This document shows positions 11,449-24,109 of a stretch of 64,000 nucleotides of DNA, in pieces; positions within the stretch are counted from its first letter, which is position 1; each line of letters opens with the position of its first letter. Both the position numbers and the translations under genes were made by a program. This DNA is from Sordariomycetes sp. S80-01Y (taxonomy: Eukaryota; Ascomycota; Sordariomycetes): NCBI GenBank assembly GCA_037042185.1, contig JAXQJY010000025.1, positions 930,001 to 994,000 of the forward strand. Reading direction: 5' to 3'. The notes beneath the pieces were generated by a model. That model searched no databases. It saw nothing but the letters and a program-made list of their open reading frames with translations, and was not told where the DNA came from.

Positions 11449-14400
11449 TGCGGAGACAAGAATCGTGGTCTTTTCAAGAAGGGGTAGCAAAGCAAGGGCT
11501 AGTTGTAGTGCTGTGAAGACGAGAGAGGCTGATGATCGACAAGACCAGAAACAGGAGGGCGAGATGCTTCTTTTAAGCTTAAACCACCAGGGCCCGGCGC
11601 CTGTGGAGGAGTATTCTTACAAACGAGTAGACAAGGAGAGTGACTCCTTGTGGGAGTACTCACGAGGATGACATTAGCCAAGGATACACGCGCCCGTTCA
11701 TGAACCGACTGGGATAGGTACCGTGCAAGGCAGGCTTGGGAGCAAATGGCCAGGGGGGAGGTGTGAGATCTTGAAAGACGGCAAGGTGTGAGTATTGTTC
11801 CGTAAGGAAGTGTGCTCCCTTCCTCGTCGACAGACGCCCCCTGCAGCCATGATCATCGAGCCGTAGACAGCCCGCGCTGGCCGGCAGCCCCGGGATTGTA
11901 TGCTCATGTACAAGTATGAGTGATAAATCAGCGTACTGAAGTAGGGCGCAGCTCGTGTAGGGGTAAGCAGGCAGAACCGCTGCTCTGGACTTGGGAGGGA
12001 CAAGGTGTGATGTGTCGATTGACCACAGCCGTGCGGTCTGGACTAGGTCAAGACGGGAAAGGCCGAAATCCTCTTGGTTGACCAAGCGGAACTAACGGTA
12101 GAGCCATGAGGCAGAATCCGGAGAATGAGCACGAAAGATGGCCGTCTGGGGCGTGCTGTGAACGGAAGGTGAATTCGCTGGGAAGTACCGGGTCCAAATG
12201 TCAAAACTTTTTATCGTGCCTGTGCCAGTCCGGGGCATCACGAGGGAGAGGCTTGGAGATCGACGGCGCATAGACAGAGGAATCGTCATTTCCGCGTATC
12301 CCTGACCTGAAGCATGAGGATTCGCGCCGCAGCACAGGCAACTGTGAGAAAGCCATAGCCACGGGGCTGGACCCTGCGAACTCTTTTCGCCTCCATGTGT
12401 CGGCGCATTGGGGTTCGGTTTCGGTGAATCGAGGGTATCCCTTATCGCGAAACACGAAGACTCCTTGGCGCGCGCTTCCAAAGACAACACGGTGCTTTTC
12501 GAGTTTCCTCATTCTGTCAACAGCGCTTTCAGCTGGGGCCCATGTGGCTTAAGATCCACTGAGTATTCCGTAGAGCGTGCAGCACGGCACACTGACATGT
12601 CCCCTCAGTAAGCCATCACATCCACGGGTACCTGAACGCTGCGCTCCCGACACCAAGGGCCGTACGAAGTAGCGAAATGTTGCCGAATCCGGGTTGGTGG
12701 CGCCCACTTGCCGTACCTTTGTCGAACGGACCCTGCTTGCCTGCTGACCTGAGAGGCACTAAAAGCGTCCCAAGTGCGGAATGCTTCCCAGCAGACTGCA
12801 TAGACGGTGCTCAGCAAATCGCAGCGGCTAGGGCACAGGGCCGGTGCATTTCGGCAGTGGCGGCGTCCTTATTGTCCAGTGAACGACGTCCGAGGATATA
12901 TGATCTCAAGAGCTCGCAACCCTGCTGAGACCATAATGTGAGACACTCAGTGCAAACCATAGGGCTCGAGGTCGTCGGGGCGGTTGGAAAAGTGAACCGC
13001 GTCCACAACGTGCCCGCCTATGCCGTCTTTCCGTCTTGGCGATGTGTGCTGGTAGAGGCTCCCACGTCAAATAAACGGGCCCGAGTTCGTGCTCCTGCGC
13101 CGTAGTTTGGGAGGACCTTGAAAGATGATTGGTCGCTGGATGCCGTCTTGAACTCCTTCGAAAAGCCCTTTCCACCTGCCCAGTTGGGATCAGAATCTTT
13201 GCGTGTCAGCCTCAAAATCTTAGAGGGAAATGAGCGAAAACACTTGTTGTCAGCAACTCGTGACTTCCCCCGGAGAGTTTCGTACTCGTCACTTGACAAG
13301 CAGTCGACGACGTGGCCAGCTGTAAGATTCCAAGCCTCGCCATAGCCTGCCGATCTCCAATCAATCACCTTGCATTGTCGGATGCTGTTGAGGCGTTTCG
13401 AGAGACCTTGTATGCGATCCCGAACCCGAAGTGCGAACAACATGCGAAGTCCGTCAAATACGGTCGACCAAAGTCCCCTTCGTCCAAAGTGATCGTCAAG
13501 CCGTCGTAAATCGTAACAAGACCGGGCTGTCCATGAGGCGCAGGGAAGTTCGCAGCCTTTTGACGCAACAATCAATAATGCCTTGGCAAAAGTGACTTGA
13601 ACAGTACGTTGCCCAGATGCACGATCTTATCGTCCGGGACCTCCAAGACTTTCGCCAGAACGGTCTGGTTCCGCTGCCTGCAGCTTTTGCTTGGGACAAG
13701 ACAGTCTATGTGCCCACTACTCTGCACAAGTCGATAAACACTCCCTTCGTTGCGTGTTGTTGCAGGCATAACTTGTCTTGGAATCGGGCGCTGGGACATT
13801 CTCAGTTGAATGATTCCGAACAGACTTCCTCCGTCCACTTCGTCTTAAAACCCATCTTCAAATTGACACACGCTGGCGCCCGGATGGCTGAAGGATTGCC
13901 TGCAGGGGTCCTGTCGACAATCAGACCGCTGTAGTGAGGAGCCGACTTATCCGCGCGACCTCCTTCGCATCGCGGCGTCGTGCTGCCTGTCCAGAATGAC
14001 ATCCTTCACAGGACTTCGACCCTCGCTAGGACTCAGCAGAGAATAACCTGGGTCATTTGTCAGTTCGCGGCCCGCAATGCTTGAGTTCAGCCATGCAGCC
14101 GGGCTGCAAATTCTCACTCAGCTGATGACATTTTCGTGCTCAGTCAAGCTTGTTTCGCCAAGCCAATGAAAGCAATTGCAACAATGACAAGGACGGCATT
14201 GCACGAGCTGAGCTGCACCACGTTCGCGGGGGGGGCCCTTCCCTCGAGGACAAAAGTATTTCGCAAGACAACTGACCCGTCGGTCAGCCATTCCTGCCGC
14301 GTTTCGAACACTGATGATCCGAGTCCGAGCACTGTACGGTTTTCGTAAGGCCAGCCTCGCTTTGCCATGATCTTAGCTTTGACAAGCTTAACAGAGTCCC

Positions 14401-15045
14401 TTTGCGTCTGCTGTCTTGGGGCGTGGTAGATGCCAGCAGCGACCGCGACAAGGGGAACTTGATAGTTCTCAGTCAGACGGGCTGAGATTGGTGGTCGCTG
14501 CGGGCCAGCCAGCGACTGCACGTAGTGTCCTTAAAAACACCCCCTCTTGCCAAGGTCACAAGGCTGCTCGTTGAACGTGCTTCGAAGAGACCTCAGTCAG
14601 CTACTTCTGCATCGAAGGACTCCGCCCACAAGTTTTGGAATCATACCAAGACATCTAGCTCGTCATCAGATAAAATTTGCGACGGCAAGGCTCGAGTCCA
14701 TCAGTCATCGAGGAGGTCTAGAAACTTGGCATCAGTACAGGTTCGGCTTAAACCCCCTCGTAACGATAAGGAAAGAGGGAAACCTACCGAACGACACCAC
14801 GATGTCGCGGTCGAGTTCCGCGCCGTGCACTAATCATCCTTGTACATGGCGAGGAATTCGGACCAGAGTCCGCCCGTCAGGATGTCCGCACACCTACAGT
14901 CGGACGCACATCGAGCAGTCCCCAAGCCACAGAAAAGCCTTTCAGTCTCGGAAGTGGTGGGTTGGGTACCCAGAGACGCTTGAGGAGGCCGGTTGTCCGG
15001 TAGTCAGCAGTTGCCCGCCCTCAACCGACCAGTTTTCTTCCTTGT

Positions 15046-15061
15046 CCCCCCCCCCCCCCCC
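15046..15061 (+). repeat. Poly-C run of 16
   Basis: A homopolymer of 16 C bases lies in the gene-poor region. Such runs are prone to slippage and to sequencing error, so its exact length should be treated with caution. Confidence 0.8.
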
Positions 15062-18000
15062 AAGCCATGGTCCAACGCAAGAAGCATCGAGACCAAACGC
15101 CCTCGACTTTTCTATGACACTGACTTAGATAGTTCCAGCACGTCGGCTGACTATTGTCAACTTGCAGAGTAGTGTCTCGATCGATGTCAAGGCGTGAAAA
15201 CGGGATGGCGACGCTGACGACAACAGGTGGCGTGTCCATTCGATCGCTGCACTTTGGAGGTCTCCGAGATAAGTTGGCAGGTCTTCGATACTGTTGGGTG
15301 CAGTTCGCAGATATTTGTTCTCGCTGGGCTCTTTGCCCCTGCCGTGCCGCTGGAAAACTCGGCATCGAAGCAACTGGTCATGCAGGTCGTACGAGGTATC
15401 AACCCCTTGTCAACAACGACTTCCATTCCACTGAACTCCAGGCTGACTCTGCATTCGCCGTTGGTAGATTGGTCATGGCCAGAGCTTGACCTATGCAGTC
15501 CTCCCGAAACGGCCAGAACGGCCGACCTCCAGGGGAGCTGATACCCTCAACAACAACAGCTGGTGGGATCAACAAGGTTCACATGATAGACTCCAGTTAC
15601 ATCTGATTCATCATGTCAACATGACGGGGTCTTCAGATATGAGCTGACTGTTGTATTTTCCGGTTGTCACCCGACATGGGCACTCAGCGCAGGTTGTAGG
15701 CGACTGTTATTCTCGGCGAAGGGCGACGTGGGATTTGGTCTCAGTTGACATGTTGCTCCGAGCGCCATTCGAATCCGTCAAGAACGGTGATGAGACTGTG
15801 CCGCCGGTTTTGGTCTGCATGGTCGCACAATGATGCCATGAACTAGTGAGCTGCAGAAGCTGTTCGGATGATGATGCCGCTGCCAAGCCCTGTGATATTG
15901 GTGTGAGGCTCCTGCGCCAACCAAAGCTTGTCAAGGAGTCTCTGTACGACGTTAGACTTCTCTATGGATGGGTAGGGATTTTTTTGTTTGGCAACGCACA
16001 CGAAGCTTATCACACCGCGTTACACAGGTACGTTCGAGTAGCGATTGAAAGGCTCAGGGAGCTGCCATAATGTCAAGATATGATGTCCTGGTAAAATAAA
16101 CCTGGTGAAGGTCCGGCTCGGCAGTCGACACCCAGCGTCCTTCGTTTATCTTGTCTTTTTGCTGTTGTCTTGGCGATACTTGCTGTGTTGGTGTCGGCAT
16201 TCCGAGAATCCGTAAGGAGGCTCCGTCAAGGGTCGTTCAGACTAGATCAGCCTACGGTCGAAATATCGCACCCAAAGCCAAGGTAAAGGGACGCTGGAAG
16301 CTCTCCGGGGACGGGCGACACATGATACTTATCAAACCTATGTGTTCTTGGCAACTTTCCAACGAGGCGATCCAAATAAGTCATTGTTGCCGGTTTGCCG
16401 GCTCCAATAGGTCCCAGCAGGGCCTGTCAACTCCATGGCTAACGCAGGCGGCTTATCCGACGCAGACAAGTCCCGGCCACCCTCAAAATTACGTACCACA
16501 ATTCGCCGATGCATCGCTTATGGAGCTTTTGTCACGCGAGCAGGATCGAGGCTGTCCGTTGAGCGGCCAATGACCGAAGTTGGGGAAGGTTTTAGTGGTG
16601 ATGTCCGGGTTTCGGATGCTGAGTCGCCCTGACGCTAGCAGACTGATTCGTGGAGACGCGTCACTTTGGGGCTATTGGGATCGATAGGGTGGTCGATATG
16701 AGGTTCCAGCTGAAGTGCAGAGGGTCTACAAGTGAGCGCTTCGTGCCTGCTCCTCGTCAGTAAATAAATATCATTCTGATGACAATCGTCGTGTAGAGCC
16801 AGGCATCTGGCGGGCTCGATGAATAGACGCTGACCTCCGCTGAATGTAAGGCGAAATTTTGGGGCGATTTGAAACCTTCGATGAGCTTGTCTTGATCAGA
16901 TTCTCTAGGTCTTGAGAAGTTGAGACGTCCAAGGTGAAGTTGTGAAAAGACCAGTCTTCGGCTCGCGTTCGAGCGCTGGGGAATACCTTACTCTTACTAC
17001 CACCGTGATCGTCCACGCCCAAGTTCCTGCACCCAGGCGATATCGCACCTTCCATCTCAACATCACGGCGCTCTCGAATGGCTCGGATGTACGATCCTGC
17101 GATTGATGTCGTAGGATTTACGGTTCTTTGAAGCCTACCACCTGAAGCAGGGTAGCGTGGCGTCTACCAATCTTGAGGCGTGCTGGTGGGCAAACAGTGA
17201 AATCGGAAGGCAACTTAGCATGGATACGAAGCAACAGATCCCTTCGCTTCTGCGCGTTCAGCTCTTCAACACTCGCAGCTGGGAGTTTGATCTTTCCTGC
17301 ACAGTCCATGTATCCGTCGAGGCGTCTTAAAGTCTTCAATGCCTTAGGCTCTCGCGCTACGGGATACCGTACCCGTAGGATGCCGGGCCAGTTCGGTGGG
17401 GGCTTGGATACTCAGGAGCCTTAGTACTACTGTGAGGCAGAACCCAGGAAATCCCTGCTGGACGACTTGGCGCTTTGGCAGGTTAAAAAGCCCGTGAGCT
17501 TCATGGCTTATTCTATAATGATGCTGATAACACGTGCGGGGTGTGGCTGCGCTCCGCGAAACCGGGAGAGGTTTCTCACGTAGTCGACTGTGTTTCCCAC
17601 CTTTGGTCTCAACTTGTGACAGATATTGCGAATAGGGTTGGTGGCTTCAATCGACCCGATGGGACGCCGTCGGTTCACACCTGCGTCAAACGAAGTCATT
17701 TAGCCGCGCGAATAATTTGGGTGATCGACTGGGGACGAGCCGTTTCTTGGCGTTTGACTGTGATACCAAACATCCACTTCCCTGACGATGAAGAGGGGAG
17801 TCCACAATGAGCTCGTGGGGCAACAGTGACAGGCACGATGCCCGCACTTGGGATATAACGAGGTTTACAGAGTACCTGTATCAATACTAGATTATTGGAG
17901 CATGAAAAAGGTGGGAGGCATGGCCTTAGCGAGACTGTTCGTCAAATTAGTCTGGTTCCAGGGTAGCTTGGCCTTCTTGGCATCACGACCCTGAATCTGG

Positions 18001-18550
18001 GGTAATAGGGTCAATTGAACCCGTCACGCTCCAATCGAACCTTCATCCGCTTGACCAGACTGACAAACTCTTGCTGAAGCTTCTGTGCCACCTGCGAGTT
18101 ATCAATCACTTAGACATCTAGCAAATAACGTGGTTATGCTCTACTGAAAGACTGCTCTGGCAACCTCCAGCAGCAAAGGGCTTTCAAGACGGACCCGCAG
18201 GCTCACCTGCCCATGCTTGTTTCACGCCGCCACAAGGGCTGCAAGCCACCTTATCTCAAGAAATGAGGGGACTTCTCAACAAGCATGCTTCGATGTCGAT
18301 CGTTCACATTCCTCCACGGGCGGAAGCTCGGTATTCCGCGGCCCCTCGCAGGGAAAGGTACCTATCTGCCTGTCGACGCCCGATTTTTCGGGGAGGGTTT
18401 GAACTTCGGATGGCATCGAAGAGCACGTGAAACCTCGTCGCCTTCTGAATACGCGGTGACCAACATGAGTGATAACTGATTTTTTTTGCTCATCCGGTCG
18501 CAGTGGGCTCTTTTCAAGGCTGCTCAGTACCCGGAAGTCCCGATACCTGG

Positions 18551-18584
18551 AGTAGTATACTACTAGTACTACTATTAGTAGTAA
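18551..18584. repeat. Palindromic TAGTAG/CTACTA cluster
   Basis: AGTAGTATACTACT is a perfect 14-base palindrome. It is followed directly by a second near-palindrome, TACTACTATTAGTAGTA. The pair looks like expanded trinucleotide repeat arranged as inverted repeats. No gene is near enough to assign a role. Confidence 0.6.
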
Positions 18585-20079
18585 GTCATCGGCCTCCTAC
18601 TGGGCTTTGTCGAGAAACAAGGTCCGACAAATGCCTCGAAAGGCTCTTTAGAGTTGTAGATAGACGCGTTCTTTTCTCAAGGTCATCCGAAAAGACCGAC
18701 GGTGCTGCTCGGTCCATGCATGCTTGCGGCTCTAGATTGGGATTGACTTTATCGTCATGCGTTGGTGGCGTACTGGATGTGTGCCGCATTCTTCAAGGTG
18801 GCTTTTCGTCTGGACGGAATCGGCAGCTACAGAGGCGGCTCAACGGCTATACGCGTCTGCGTCAGCTTCCCGCCGCCGTCTCCAAATCAAGCTTCTCTGT
18901 GTGCCCGGGATCGAGACGACAGGGCAAGCTCAGACGATTTTTTCTTAGCCCTTCCGACCAGTGCCTTGCTGTATGCGGCATCATGCGAGCCGCCTGTTAA
19001 GCTCTGTGTGGCACGACGACTGTATCGCCGCCCCCGGCGATAGGCCAATGTGAGGGGTACCAGGCGACGCTCGTTCCGAAGCTCGGAAAGGCAACACAAA
19101 CGCCGTACGTACGGGTGAATTCTTTCAGGGTTTCTCAAGATGCGGAAGCACTTCGTAAGGATGACGGTGGGAAGAAAAGGGGCGGACTTGTGAAGAAGAT
19201 TGCAGGGAGTAAGGGATCAAAAGCTCAGGGTCTTCCAGGGGTTTAGGATAGGCACGAAGTACCGACTCCGTACAATTCTGCGAACTGCTCCGCGACGCGC
19301 AGGGAGCTGCGCTGCAATCTGGATTCAGTCAGATCATGATGGCTACAAAAGCTAAATGACGGTTGACTGCGCAGCTAATCAGAGCCAGCGAGCGGCGCTG
19401 TGAAGTCGTATTACGTTCTAAGCCGGCGAAGTACATGCCAACCGCGCGGACGCGCAGGCGCTGATGCGTGACATGCAGCTTGTGACAACCTTGTTTTGGT
19501 ATCGTGATGCTGGTGGTGTGGACAAATCCGTTTAGAGAGTCGAGTAGCACCTAGTGGCGTCAGCCGAGTCTTCGAAGCATCATGACGCAGCTTCTCTGCC
19601 ATTCTCCAAGGCGAAGATGGTGGAATATTGATGATATCGTGCTCTCGCGATTCTCGAACTGCGTCGAACATCCGGCAAGGATCGATGTTTTAGCGCAGGT
19701 CAACTCAATGCCACCCTGGGGCGGCAGCCCAATCAGACGCGCTGACGGCCCTCCCCTGCCGCATCAACACGAGCGCGGAGCAGCGTTGAGAATGCAGAGA
19801 GTTCTTCAGACTCGAAGTTTCATAGCAAGACAGCCAGGGAGGCTGATGGCGAGGTGGTCTGACCGATTCTATCGAGGAGGCGGCAGTGCAGCTCCAACAA
19901 AGAGCCGTCACCTCAGGAAGAGCAGTTTGGGGGACAAAGTCGAATGAACGAAATTGAAAGGGACCGCGATGCTGATATGCAGCAGCACGAGCATGGAGAG
20001 CCCCACCGCTCCACCGAAATTGGCCGCCATGCCCGCTATCCTGAAGCCAAGACCGGTTCCAGGAGTGTCCCTCGCGCTC

Positions 20080-20330
20080 TGATTGGTGTATCGGGCTCCT
20101 CTCCCTCGGTCGCTCCTGCTCTGCTCTGTGTTCTGGCTCTCTTGGATTCTTCTCACCTTCTTGCTCGATGGTTCCCTCCTTGCTACAACCATCGACACTG
20201 TCCTCACCTCGTCCCTTTCCCTTCCTTTCCGTTCTCTTGTCCTCCCCACCTCTCATCACATCCCTCTTCTTCTGATTCTCGCGTTTCCCTGTCCTATTTC
20301 GAACGAGCCTGCGTTTGTGCCCCCTTCGAC
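20080..20330 (+). promoter_or_regulatory. Pyrimidine-rich promoter/leader tract of the Bni4-like gene
   Basis: The plus strand is dominated by C and T runs (for example CCCTTTCCCTTCC) for roughly 250 bp, about 0.7-1 kb upstream of the start codon. CT-rich tracts of this kind mark many fungal core promoters near transcription starts. Its use here is inference. Confidence 0.4.
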
Positions 20331-20826
20331 CCCGTGCACTGCCGTCACCACCGAGCCCCTTTTCCCCAGCGTCGACTTCGAAACCTACAACTCCTTCCTT
20401 CGGCTGTCATCGTGTGAGCGTTGCTTCTTTGCATCTCTACCAGGCCGAACCTCCGGCGAACCCGATCCCAGTGCTGCAGCCGTACTGCTTAGCACTCGTC
20501 GATCGACCGGAGCCCCTGACGCGTTACCCCGTGCCAGCTGGCTTGCTTGAAGCTGTTACATCAGCTTTGCAAAGCTTGACCTTCATAACCCTCGACTTAC
20601 CTCGAAGATCAGTGTATCTTTGGTGAGATACCTGAGTGGTACTAGCTTGCTCGACCTTGCTCGTGGTGATAGCGAGTAGCCTCCTGTAGCAAGCACCAAC
20701 GATAATTTTCCCGGCCGCTGGCGTCCGCCAACACCGACTATCAGACGATTGTTTCTTTTCCAACAACGCAACATTTGAGTCTGCTCTGCCCAGCTCAATC
20801 TCGGTTTTCTTCTTAACACTATTTGG

Positions 20827-20913
20827 GTATGTCACCATTATGCATGATCAGGCCCTTCCCGGCTCTTACCCTACTGAGCATCTCGTGTTAAGAAAGCATG
20901 CTAATCTTTGCAG
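20827..20913 (+). other. Probable 5' UTR intron of the Bni4-like gene
   Basis: A good donor GTATGT at 20827 pairs with an acceptor TTTGCAG ending at 20913. CTAAT lies ten bases before the acceptor as a possible branch site. Splicing would remove an upstream ATG at 20840. This is inferred from splice signals only. Confidence 0.45.
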
Positions 20914-21045
20914 TCTTGTCACAGGCCACTTTTGCACATATCTCTACGCGAGTCCCGATTGTACCTCGCTCCGTCCCCCCAAGTCGACCGTTGTACAGAC
21001 CGTTACTGCTCGTTCCATCACCTGAAGCAGTTTGTGCGGCGAAGT

Positions 21046-23323
21046 ATGGCTGCTTTGGTCCAATATCCACAAGAGACCGCCACCATCACCATGATTCAGA
21101 CTCGTCCGAGTTCTGCCACCGGCAGAATGCCTTCTGGCCAGCAGCAGCCTGTTTCCCAGTACGGTGGCTCCCACTCTCCTAGGACGGCCTTCAACGGAAA
21201 CGCCACCTTCACTGGGTACCGCGGAAGTTCGACCCCGGTCCAGCAATATGCCTTTCAGAGCACCCCGAGCTTGAACCACTCCTATCGTGCCAACACAGCC
21301 GACTATGCGCCTCAGTTCAACGGGCACCGTTTTCCCAGCCAGACTCAGGGTGGCAATGCCCCCATGGGCGTCGGCCAAGGTGGCTCTCGTGACGACACTG
21401 CTATCCTCCAGGCACGACAAGCTGTCCCCGTTCAACGGCCACAGCCAACTATCGTATCTGGCTCCAAGGCTGCGCCAGATCGATACCGAAGACAAGGGCA
21501 GCAAGGGCAGCATAACCGCTCTCAGAGCGCTGGGCCCTCACTCGTCAACCTTCCAAACACGGCTCAGTTCTACAATGTTGCCAACAACGCACGCAGTAAC
21601 ATGGCGGCTCGGCCGACAAGTTTCTACGCTACGATCCCTGGCCAGTCTATGGACGACATGCACATCCCCAATCAAGCGCAAACCGACAAGGGTATGCGTC
21701 GTCGGAGCATGCAGACTCTGGATTCGACACCGAAGCAAGACTCACTGCGACCTGCGGCAAACACTGGTCACTCTCGCAGCGGAAGCTCTGAGAGTGTCAA
21801 TTCTAGCCGTAGCAACAACTCGCGTCCCTCGGTAAGTTTTCTTTTTTCATATGTGATGTGGCGGATTTGATGCACGTAAGTCGAGTGGGGTTGAACTCGT
21901 ATCGCTGACATTGGTCAATTCACAGTCTGCCAACCGCAACACCGCCCCCACTGGGAACCCCTCTTCTGCAATCAGTGACGAAGCGCATGCTCCCAAACAA
22001 GACCAACCAAAATCCGTCAATATCCCTCCTCGAGAATCGTCCTCTAATGCTGCCAAGCGCACCCTTAACCCGTCACCCCTTTCAAAGCCGGTGACTATGG
22101 GCGCCGATGCCGCGGATAGCTCGCCAGCGGCAGCCCAGAGCAACTTGAGTTCTCCGGCTGCTCAGCAGCTGGCTGCCATTAACCAGAAGGGGGGCAAAGC
22201 CAAGAGTAAGACGTCAAGGTTGCGGCGTGCGTTCTCTTTTGGTAGCGCCGCGGAGCTGCGCAAGGCTGCTGGAGAGGCTGAGCCCATGGAAAAGAGTGAG
22301 CCATCAAGGCTGCACAAAGAGCCAACCCCAGATGAGGCATACGATGCGGAGCAAGCTCGCATTGCTGAGCAGCAAGAGGCTGCGGGTATCGGAAGCAGCA
22401 TCTACGGCGGGCGTTTCTTTGCAGGGTCGACTGACAATCTGTCAATCTCGTCCACCGCCTCATCTGCTTCCATCATGATCCGCAAGATGGGCCGTGGCAT
22501 GAAGAAGAGCACACGTTCACTGGCCGGTCTCTTTCGACCCAAGTCGGTCGTGGGTGTGCCCCCAGCGGACGGTCCCGTTGCTCAAGAAGGTAGTCAGGCA
22601 GCCGTCTCAATGGTGACTGTCGAGGCTGAGACTCAACGAGTCAATGTCAACGCGGAGCCCGCGAGCGCAGACACATTCCCCCATCTTGAGAGAAATTCTT
22701 TGGACGTCAATCAAGTTCCCGAGATGAAGCACGAGCGCACCGCTAGCTCCGACACGAACAACTCCAACTCCCGCAAGAGCATCGTAGGTGGCAACAGGGA
22801 GCGTGCCGAGGTTCTGGCCGCTGTCCGCAAGGGTATCCTGAAGCGCTCTGGATCTTCCAGCCCTGTTGTTCGACCAGTAGATGGAAACGACCTGGCAGGC
22901 CCTCCCACGATCACCGACTCGCCCAACTCCAGCGCGCCTAGCACGCCCAACGACGAGGCTCAGGGTCATCGCCGCACCGGATCCGTTGCGCTTGGCAACG
23001 AGGACTACTTCATGACCGCTCTCCGACTTCGCCAAGACACCAAGAGCGCTCCCGGTACACCCCAGGGCGGATCTAGGCGGAACGCCACTTTCTCCCCAAG
23101 GCTCGTCTTTCACGATACATGGCCTAGCGGGGAATATGACCGACGTGGTGAGATTGCGACCTGCAATCGGCTCACCCCCATGCTAGCTCAGCAAATCAAG
23201 GAGGAGCTCAACACCTTCAAGATGGTAAGATGACCTACTTGATTACTTTGAAGAATGGTGGCTAACCCTCGACAGGAGATGGAAGTACACGAAAACTCAA
23301 AGATTTACACGCACTTCTTCTGA
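21046..23323 (+). CDS. bni4: Bni4-like protein phosphatase 1-targeting scaffold
   Basis: Exons 21046-21831, 21926-23224 and 23276-23323 are joined across introns 21832-21925 and 23225-23275, giving 710 residues. Most of the protein is disordered and rich in Ser, Asn, Gln and Pro. The conserved part is the C-terminus: a PP1-docking-like RNATF, then HDTWPSGEYDRRGE and a final block ending EVHENSKIYTHFF. As I recall, this combination marks fungal Bni4 relatives, which bring the phosphatase Glc7 and chitin synthase to bud necks or septa. The family assignment rests on this C-terminal block alone. The ATG at 21046 (MAALVQYPQ) is chosen because the upstream in-frame sequence lacks an ATG and overlaps a likely spliced leader. 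The last coding exon is only 48 nt. Confidence 0.65.
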
Positions 23324-24109
23324 TGACACCAGCCTGTTTGAAGAGGACAATCGCCTCGGCGATTGCGACCATGTACCAACCATATTTATATTCGCGGCGT
23401 TAGGGACAGCATAGTAAGGTGTGATGGCGTTCGTCTCTTGACACTTGCACATGTCTTGGAATTTAGACCAAAGAGTCGTATATCTCCTTTTTAATTTTCG
23501 GAAAGTTTACGCGGCGGGCTTGTGCCTTCGCCGGTAGACGTCGGAGGAACGGCATACAGCGGGACGGAGCTAGCGCATGGTCGTACATTGAGCGGGAGCT
23601 TGCCCGATAGAACAGACTGCGCATCATTGTACCGGATTGTTTTGCTGGGTGCTTGCGAGACCAAAGGACAGGGAGCTGGGCTTGCTACCTTGACTGGCAT
23701 TTTCTTCATGGTCAGTGAGGACGGACGGGATTTTGGAAGTGTACGGAGGACACACGCTATGTGGCGTCCAGATTCGGCCAATGCAGTACACGGGAATGAT
23801 CAAGACATTGAGCGTTGTATAGACAAGCATTCTCCTTCTAGACTTCGTATGACGTGGCATGTTACATGTGATCTTCAAGCGGTGAATCTGGGGAAACGTT
23901 GAGCCAAGCGCCAAGAGATTCAGCCTTGTGCAGGGTCTCGTGAGACGTGGCCCACCCGCGGCGCTAACCCAGCCTTGCAGAACCACGATCAACTTTTTTC
24001 TCCCCCGTATGCGCCATCTCACCCGGTCTTCATACTAAGCCCGACCAGCGCTCTCTGACTTCTTGTCCTCACAGCTCGACTCTGAGCCCGTGTGAAGCGA
24101 CTCGTATAG
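23324..24109. other. Intergenic region between Bni4-like and DUS1 genes
   Basis: This 786 bp holds the 3' end of the Bni4-like transcript and the promoter of the downstream gene on the same strand. No gene or repeat is recognised. Confidence 0.5.

Larger units (their letters stand above)
11449..21045. other. Gene-poor region of over 9 kb
   Basis: Between the carbonic anhydrase start and the Bni4-like coding start I find no open frame that splices into a recognisable protein on either strand. Base composition looks balanced, not strongly AT-rich, so there is no obvious heavy RIP mutation. I see no terminal repeats, transposase or reverse-transcriptase motifs. The last ~1 kb (from about 20.0 kb) is the promoter and leader of the Bni4-like gene. 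Possible decayed coding stretches and simple-sequence tracts inside are listed separately. Confidence 0.5.

Noticed and set aside
14547-15128. 193-residue plus-strand frame in the gene-poor block
   Set aside because: Biased composition, ends in a Pro run from the poly-C tract, no recognisable motif.
11449-20080. RIP-mutated transposon
   Set aside because: Sequence is not AT-rich by eye and shows no terminal repeats, transposase or polymerase motifs; a computed RIP index would be needed.
20083-20550. 155-residue plus-strand frame upstream of the Bni4-like gene
   Set aside because: It is a translation of the pyrimidine-rich promoter/leader tract, without domain or splice support.
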